Positions 15,265-18,910 of a DNA stretch of 18,910 nucleotides are shown here, piece by piece. Numbering within the stretch: position 1 is the first letter of the stretch; the number at the start of each line of letters is the position of its first letter. The translations under genes and the position numbers were made by a program. Source of the DNA: Flavobacterium sp. Lineage in GTDB: Bacteria > Bacteroidota > Bacteroidia > Flavobacteriales > Flavobacteriaceae. The stretch is taken from NCBI GenBank assembly GCA_030151255.1, contig JASLED010000003.1, forward strand, positions 1 to 18,910, given 5' to 3'. Under the pieces are notes generated by a model. It was not told where the DNA came from and searched no databases. It saw only the letters and a program-made list of their open reading frames with translations.

Positions 15265-15909
15265 ATGAAAAAAATAATTTTATTTATTGTAGCTGTGGTT
15301 GGAATGGCTGCACAAGCACAAACAAGCCAAAGGGCAAAGAATTTTTTAGACGAAGTAAATAAAAAGATAGAAAGTTATTCAACAATATCTGTTGATTTTA
15401 CTTACATTCAAAATGATGAAAAAACAGGTAATATAAGTCAAAGTGGAAAAGGACATATAGATTTAAAAGGAAATTTGTATCGATTAACTTTTATGGATAT
15501 TATTAGACTTTACGACGGACAGAAAATATACACTATAAGTGAAGAAGATGAAGAGGTTACGGTTTCAAAACACGATCCTAAAAAAATAGATAATGTATTG
15601 CCAACGCAATTATTTACCTTTTATAAAACGGGATATACTTTACAATGGGATATTCTACAAAATATTCAAGGACGTCAAATTCAATATATCAAATTGATTC
15701 CAACAGATAAAAATTCAGGAATAAAAGAAGTGTTGTTAGGGGTAGATCAAGCAACAAAACAGATTTATAATAAAATTCAGGTAAACAAGAACGGATCAAA
15801 GTCAACATTAACGATTAATTCTTTTAAAACAAATCAAGCTTTGTCAAAAAATCACTTTACCTTTGCAAGCGAAAATTACCTCAATTATTATATCAATAAA
15901 ATAGATTAA
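15265..15909 (+). CDS. lolA: LolA-like outer-membrane lipoprotein carrier
   Basis: A 214-residue periplasmic protein. Residues 1-19 (MKKIILFIVAVVGMAAQAQ) form a signal peptide with cleavage near AQA-Q. The mature part is an open beta-barrel-type sequence: a helix with KNFLDEVNKKIESYSTISVDFTY, then KGHIDLKGNLYRLTF, IIRLYDGQKIYTISEEDEEV and IKEVLLGVDQATKQIYNKIQV. These match the LolA fold, which carries lipoproteins from the inner to the outer membrane. It sits 15 bp after ftsK and 8 bp before an LptF/G permease, so the operon couples division with envelope transport. No separate LolB is visible, as usual outside proteobacteria. Family call is firm; the exact cargo is not known. Confidence 0.85.
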   Translation: MKKIILFIVAVVGMAAQAQTSQRAKNFLDEVNKKIESYSTISVDFTYIQNDEKTGNISQSGKGHIDLKGNLYRLTFMDIIRLYDGQKIYTISEEDEEVTVSKHDPKKIDNVLPTQLFTFYKTGYTLQWDILQNIQGRQIQYIKLIPTDKNSGIKEVLLGVDQATKQIYNKIQVNKNGSKSTLTINSFKTNQALSKNHFTFASENYLNYYINKID

Positions 15910-15917
15910 TTCGTAGA

Positions 15918-17414
15918 GTGAAAATACTTGATCGCTATATATTAACTTCCTTTGTATCTACACTGCTAACAGTGTTTGTTATTCTTTACTTTATTTTTAT
16001 TCTGCAAGGAATTTGGCTATTCATCACAGAATTGGCCGGAAAGGATTTAGATTTTTTTGTAATAGTTCAGTTCTTATTGTTCTATTCTCCCAAAATGGTT
16101 CCATTGGTTTTGCCATTGTCAGTATTATTGGCATCTATTATGACGTTTGGTAATTTTGCCGAACATTATGAGTTTGCCGCAATGAAAGCCTCTGGTATAT
16201 CATTGAAAAGAGCTATGCAACCACTTTCAATTTTTATTGCAGGTTTGGCATTGGTATCTTTTTGGTTTGCCAACGATGTAATTCCAAAATCGGAATATCG
16301 TTTTATCAATATGCGAAAAGAAATTTTGCAAACAAAACCAGCTATGGCAATTTCTGCCGGACAGTTTAATGATGTTGGAGCAATTAATATAAAGGTTGAT
16401 AAAAAAAGCGGAGAAAAAGGTCAGTATTTAGACAATGTAACTATGCATATCAAGTCATCATCTGGCTATGATAATAAAGCAGTAATTCGCTCTACAGACG
16501 GAGAATTAGAATCTGACGAAACATCTAATATATTAAAACTACATCTTTTTGATGGAAATTATTATGAAGATGTAACACCAAAATCAAGCTCTCAAATGAG
16601 AAGATATCCATTTGTACAAACTTCATTTGAAAAGTACACAATGAATATTGATTTAAATGATTTACAAGAAGAAGGTGATTCTGAAAAAATTACCAATACA
16701 TATCATATGTTAAATGCAAGTGAATTGCTTTATACTATTGATTCGCTAGAAACTTCATTATCGAAAGAAAAGAAATCGAATACAGCAAACTTGCAAGTAA
16801 GATACAGTAATATTTATACGCCATATTCTCCAAATTCTACAGCTAAAGATGAAAATTTAGAAGAAAGAGTAGAAGCGCCCAAAGTAGAATTAGGAAAAGA
16901 TATTATTAGTGAATTTAAACCTTTTTCTCAAACAAGAATACTTCAAAGTGCAGTAGATTATACCAATAGTTTAATGTTTAATGTAGAAAGTAATGATGCA
17001 TCAGCATTTAATCAAATCCGAAAAATAAACGATCACTATTTGGCTTTTTACGGAAAATTTGTGGTGGCTTATTCTTGTTTTTTGATGTATTTTATAGGTG
17101 CTCCATTAGGTTCTATTATTAGAAAAGGAGGATTAGGATTACCAATAGTATTTGCTGTTATAATTTTTATTATTTATCACTTTGTGAATACTTTTGGACA
17201 AAAATTAGCGCAAGAAGATGGTATTTTACCAATTTTAGGTGCTTGGTCAGGAGCAATTGTTTTGACTCCATTGGCTGTATTTTTAACAATAAAAGCAACT
17301 AAAGATAATGGAGAAGTAAACTTCTTAAGTTTCTTTAGTTCAATTGGCGATTTTTTCGTTAATCTTTTTAAACATAAAGACAAAGAGGAAGAAATAGCAA
17401 AAGAAAACGAATAA
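15918..17414 (+). CDS. LptF/LptG (YjgP/YjgQ) family permease with long central insert
   Basis: A 498-residue inner-membrane protein of the family that, with the LptB ATPase, pulls lipopolysaccharide from the inner membrane. Three N-terminal membrane spans (about 8-36, 48-77, 99-118) and three C-terminal spans (about 376-400, 406-426, 436-458) flank a periplasmic beta domain (about 120-255). MKILDRYIL and APLGSIIRKGG-LGLP are family-typical. Classical LptF and LptG are about 360 residues; here a polar, Ser/Asn/Glu-rich insert (about 255-365) and a charged tail (461-498) add length. I cannot tell whether it acts as LptF or LptG. Its start is GTG, 8 bp past lolA, and ribBA follows after 26 bp. 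Confidence 0.9.
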   Translation: MKILDRYILTSFVSTLLTVFVILYFIFILQGIWLFITELAGKDLDFFVIVQFLLFYSPKMVPLVLPLSVLLASIMTFGNFAEHYEFAAMKASGISLKRAMQPLSIFIAGLALVSFWFANDVIPKSEYRFINMRKEILQTKPAMAISAGQFNDVGAINIKVDKKSGEKGQYLDNVTMHIKSSSGYDNKAVIRSTDGELESDETSNILKLHLFDGNYYEDVTPKSSSQMRRYPFVQTSFEKYTMNIDLNDLQEEGDSEKITNTYHMLNASELLYTIDSLETSLSKEKKSNTANLQVRYSNIYTPYSPNSTAKDENLEERVEAPKVELGKDIISEFKPFSQTRILQSAVDYTNSLMFNVESNDASAFNQIRKINDHYLAFYGKFVVAYSCFLMYFIGAPLGSIIRKGGLGLPIVFAVIIFIIYHFVNTFGQKLAQEDGILPILGAWSGAIVLTPLAVFLTIKATKDNGEVNFLSFFSSIGDFFVNLFKHKDKEEEIAKENE

Positions 17415-17440
17415 ACAAACACAACAAATTACATTATATT

Positions 17441-18577
17441 ATGTCAAATAATACTATTCAATTAAACACAATAGAAGAAGCAATAGAAGATATTCGCGCA
17501 GGAAAAGTAATCATTGTGGTAGATGATGAAGATCGTGAAAATGAAGGTGATTTTATTGCTGCTGCCGAAATGGTTACTCCAGAAATGATTAATTTTATGG
17601 CAACTCACGGTAGAGGTCTTATTTGTGCACCATTGAACGAAAAGCGTTGCAAAGAATTGAATTTACACCCAATGGTACACAACAATACAGTATTACATCA
17701 AACAGCATTTACAGTATCTATCGATTTAATTGGTAATGGATGTACAACAGGTATTTCTGTACATGACAGAGCCAAAACAATAAAATCATTAGTAACTGAA
17801 GGAACTAAAGCAGAAGATTTAGGAAGACCTGGACATATTTTTCCATTAATTGCCAAGCAAGGAGGAGTATTGCGCAGAACAGGACATACAGAGGCAGCTG
17901 TAGATTTAGCTCGTTTGGCAGGATTTAGTTCGGCTGGAATTTTGGTTGAAATTTTAAATGAAGATGGAACAATGGCACGTTTGCCAGAGTTGATGGAAGT
18001 AGCAGAAAAATGGAATTTGAAAATCATTTCTATCGAAGCGTTGGTTGCTTATCGCATGAAACATGATAGTTTAATTACTAAAAAAGAAGATTTTGAAATA
18101 AGTACAAGATTTGGTGATTTTAGATTGCGTGCTTACCAACAAATAACCAATAAACAAATTCATATTGCGCTTACAAAAGGTACTTGGAATGAAGATGAGG
18201 CTATTTTAACACGCGTAAACTCTATGATTGGTAGCAATGATATTTTAGACGCATTAAGTGGAAAGTTAAATGTTAGAATTGAAGCTGCTTTTAATAAGAT
18301 AAATGAAGAAGGAAAAGGAGCTGTTTTATTCATTAATCAAGATGGACAAAATACTAGCTTATTAAAACGACTAAATTATATAAAAGAAACCTTAAATGGA
18401 GAGCTAACGCTTGATACACCTACTTTAGCTGGTGATGAAAAAGATTTTGGAATTGGAGCACAAATTTTACATGATTTAGGTATTATGAAAATTCGTTTGA
18501 TGAGTAATTCTGAGCAAGCAAAAAGAGTTGGAATGACAGGTTATGGGTTAGAAATTACAGAATACGTAAAGTATTAA
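17441..18577 (+). CDS. ribB: 3,4-dihydroxy-2-butanone-4-phosphate synthase with degenerate GTP cyclohydrolase II-like domain
   Basis: A 378-residue RibBA-shaped protein. The N-terminal half (1-205) is a complete RibB, making dihydroxybutanone phosphate from ribulose 5-phosphate for riboflavin: DDEDRENEGDFIAAAE (28-43) carries the acidic catalytic residues, TTGISVHDRAKTI follows, and His149 (RTGHTEAAVDLA) and Glu174 (ILNEDGTMAR) complete the site. The C-terminal half aligns with RibA but its active site is gone: the three zinc cysteines are Ile263, Gly274 and Leu276; RQEGR is NQDGQ (299-303); the catalytic Tyr is Ile314. The frame is intact and the fold-keeping parts (FGIGAQILHDLG, TGYGLEI) remain. 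It is probably RibB only, so a separate RibA should exist. No FMN riboswitch is visible; it is last in the ftsK operon. Confidence 0.93.
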   Translation: MSNNTIQLNTIEEAIEDIRAGKVIIVVDDEDRENEGDFIAAAEMVTPEMINFMATHGRGLICAPLNEKRCKELNLHPMVHNNTVLHQTAFTVSIDLIGNGCTTGISVHDRAKTIKSLVTEGTKAEDLGRPGHIFPLIAKQGGVLRRTGHTEAAVDLARLAGFSSAGILVEILNEDGTMARLPELMEVAEKWNLKIISIEALVAYRMKHDSLITKKEDFEISTRFGDFRLRAYQQITNKQIHIALTKGTWNEDEAILTRVNSMIGSNDILDALSGKLNVRIEAAFNKINEEGKGAVLFINQDGQNTSLLKRLNYIKETLNGELTLDTPTLAGDEKDFGIGAQILHDLGIMKIRLMSNSEQAKRVGMTGYGLEITEYVKY

Positions 18578-18603
18578 TAATTCATAATTGTTTGAATTAT
18601 TTT
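18576..18603 (+). terminator. AT-rich terminator-like hairpin after ribBA
   Basis: Arms AATAATTCA (18576-18584) and TGAATTATT (18593-18601) pair perfectly, overlapping the stop codon, followed by a short T run. It is a weak but plausible operon end. Confidence 0.5.
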
Positions 18604-18612
18604 GAACTTGGT

Positions 18613-18639
18613 ACTTTTTTATTTTTTTTATAAAAAAGT
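18613..18639. terminator. T/A-rich hairpin between ribBA and tRNA-Ser
   Basis: Nine-nt arms ACTTTTTTA (18613-18621) and TAAAAAAGT (18631-18639) surround a T-rich loop, just touching the tRNA promoter's -33 element. It may act as a second terminator for ribBA or as an AT-rich upstream promoter element. Confidence 0.35.
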
Positions 18640-18669
18640 TTGTCAAATTCAACAATAGCACTATATTTG
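18639..18669 (+). promoter_or_regulatory. Full Bacteroidota-type promoter for tRNA-Ser
   Basis: TTTG at 18639-18642 (-33), a 19-nt spacer, and TATATTTG at 18662-18669 (-7) match the TTTG-N19-TAnnTTTG consensus exactly. The predicted transcription start is about 18675, roughly 25 nt before the mature tRNA. Confidence 0.85.
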
Positions 18670-18700
18670 CACTCGCAATACAGAACGAAAGTATTCGTTT

Positions 18701-18785
18701 GGAGAAATGGCAGAGTGGTCGATTGCGGCAGTCTTGAAAACTGTTGACTGTAACAGGTCCGGGGGTTCGAATCCCTCTTTCTCCG
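18701..18785 (+). tRNA. tRNA-Ser (anticodon UGA)
   Basis: The acceptor stem GGAGAAA (18701-18707) pairs with TTTCTCC (18778-18784), with discriminator G at 18785. The anticodon loop CTTGAAA (18733-18739) gives anticodon TGA at 18735-18737, reading UCA codons. A long variable arm (about 18745-18760) marks the type II class expected for serine. The T arm is GGGGG-TTCGAAT-CCCTC (18761-18777). CCA is not encoded. It has its own promoter and terminator. Confidence 0.97.
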
Positions 18786-18822
18786 CAATAAACACTGATA
18801 ATTAATCAGTTAAATCATAAAC

Positions 18823-18862
18823 ACCCAATTTTACACCCAAAAATGTAAAGTTGGGTTTTTTT
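18823..18862 (+). terminator. tRNA-Ser terminator
   Basis: Twelve-bp stem (18823-18834 with 18845-18856, one G-U pair), 10-nt loop and a T run at 18856-18862, about 40 nt past the tRNA. A 6-bp palindrome ACTGAT/ATCAGT (18794-18810) lies between tRNA and terminator. The final 48 bp show no gene. Confidence 0.8.
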
Positions 18863-18910
18863 ATGGATTTTAGCAAATCAAGTGCAAAAGTTTAGAGGAA
18901 TTTGAAAAAA

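Noticed and set aside
17415..17440. FMN riboswitch upstream of ribBA
   Set aside because: Only 26 bp separate the genes and none of the conserved FMN aptamer sequence is present.
17698..18027. 109-codon minus-strand frame inside ribBA
   Set aside because: It is fully antisense to the conserved RibB domain; length is explained by the codon pattern of the real gene.
18597..18788. 63-codon minus-strand frame (MRRKRDSNPRTCYSQQ...)
   Set aside because: It is antisense to the tRNA-Ser gene; this translation is a well-known artefact of tRNA-Ser sequence.
1..18910. Mobile element, CRISPR array, toxin-antitoxin or defence system
   Set aside because: I found no transposase, integrase, regularly spaced repeats or paired small toxic genes; every long frame fits a housekeeping family and composition is even throughout.

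Overview
The window is a piece of ordinary chromosome from a member of the Bacteroidota, most likely a Flavobacteriaceae bacterium. Four things point there: strongly AT-rich DNA; protein families typical of that group (OstA-like LptA, multi-DUF349 protein, stand-alone MnmD, RibB with a decayed RibA half); TAnnTTTG promoter elements, with one full TTTG-N19-TAnnTTTG promoter before a tRNA; and almost no Shine-Dalgarno sequences. I cannot name a genus.

Layout. (1) 1-1173, plus strand: a CxxCH lipoprotein, then mnmD, closed by a perfect 15-bp hairpin. (2) 1174-1975: a 346-bp gene-free AT-rich stretch, a 68-codon small gene with its own terminator, and a second spacer. (3) 1976-2743, plus strand: a CI/LexA-type HTH plus S24 regulator, ending at a bidirectional terminator shared with the convergent gene. 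(4) 2788-9931, minus strand, in transcription order: ostA-like gene, class III aminotransferase, TPR protein, aroE, DUF349 protein. (5) 10049-11823, minus strand: fur-like regulator then purA, ending in a hairpin whose RNA has a cUUCGg tetraloop. (6) From 12065, plus strand: tpx, divergent from fur, then ftsK-lolA-lptF/G-ribBA with 8-26 bp gaps. (7) 18662-18862: tRNA-Ser(UGA) with promoter and terminator.

The genes cover envelope biogenesis (OstA-like protein, LolA, LptF/G permease), chromosome segregation (FtsK), cofactor and precursor synthesis (AroE, PurA, RibB), tRNA modification (MnmD), peroxide defence and metal or redox regulation (Tpx, Fur family), and a probable self-cleaving repressor. 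Nothing looks recently acquired. I saw no insertion sequence, CRISPR array, toxin-antitoxin pair or phage gene, although the window stops 125 bp past a tRNA-Ser, a common integration site.

I found no new multi-gene system. The points most worth a second look are the RibA half of RibBA, which has lost every zinc and catalytic residue I can align; the Fur-like protein without the usual structural CxxC; the complete A-G/Ser/Lys self-cleavage set in the S24 regulator; a long folded element between tpx and ftsK; and very short predicted 5' leaders on several genes. All calls come from reading the sequence by eye and from memory of the families; nothing was searched or computed.
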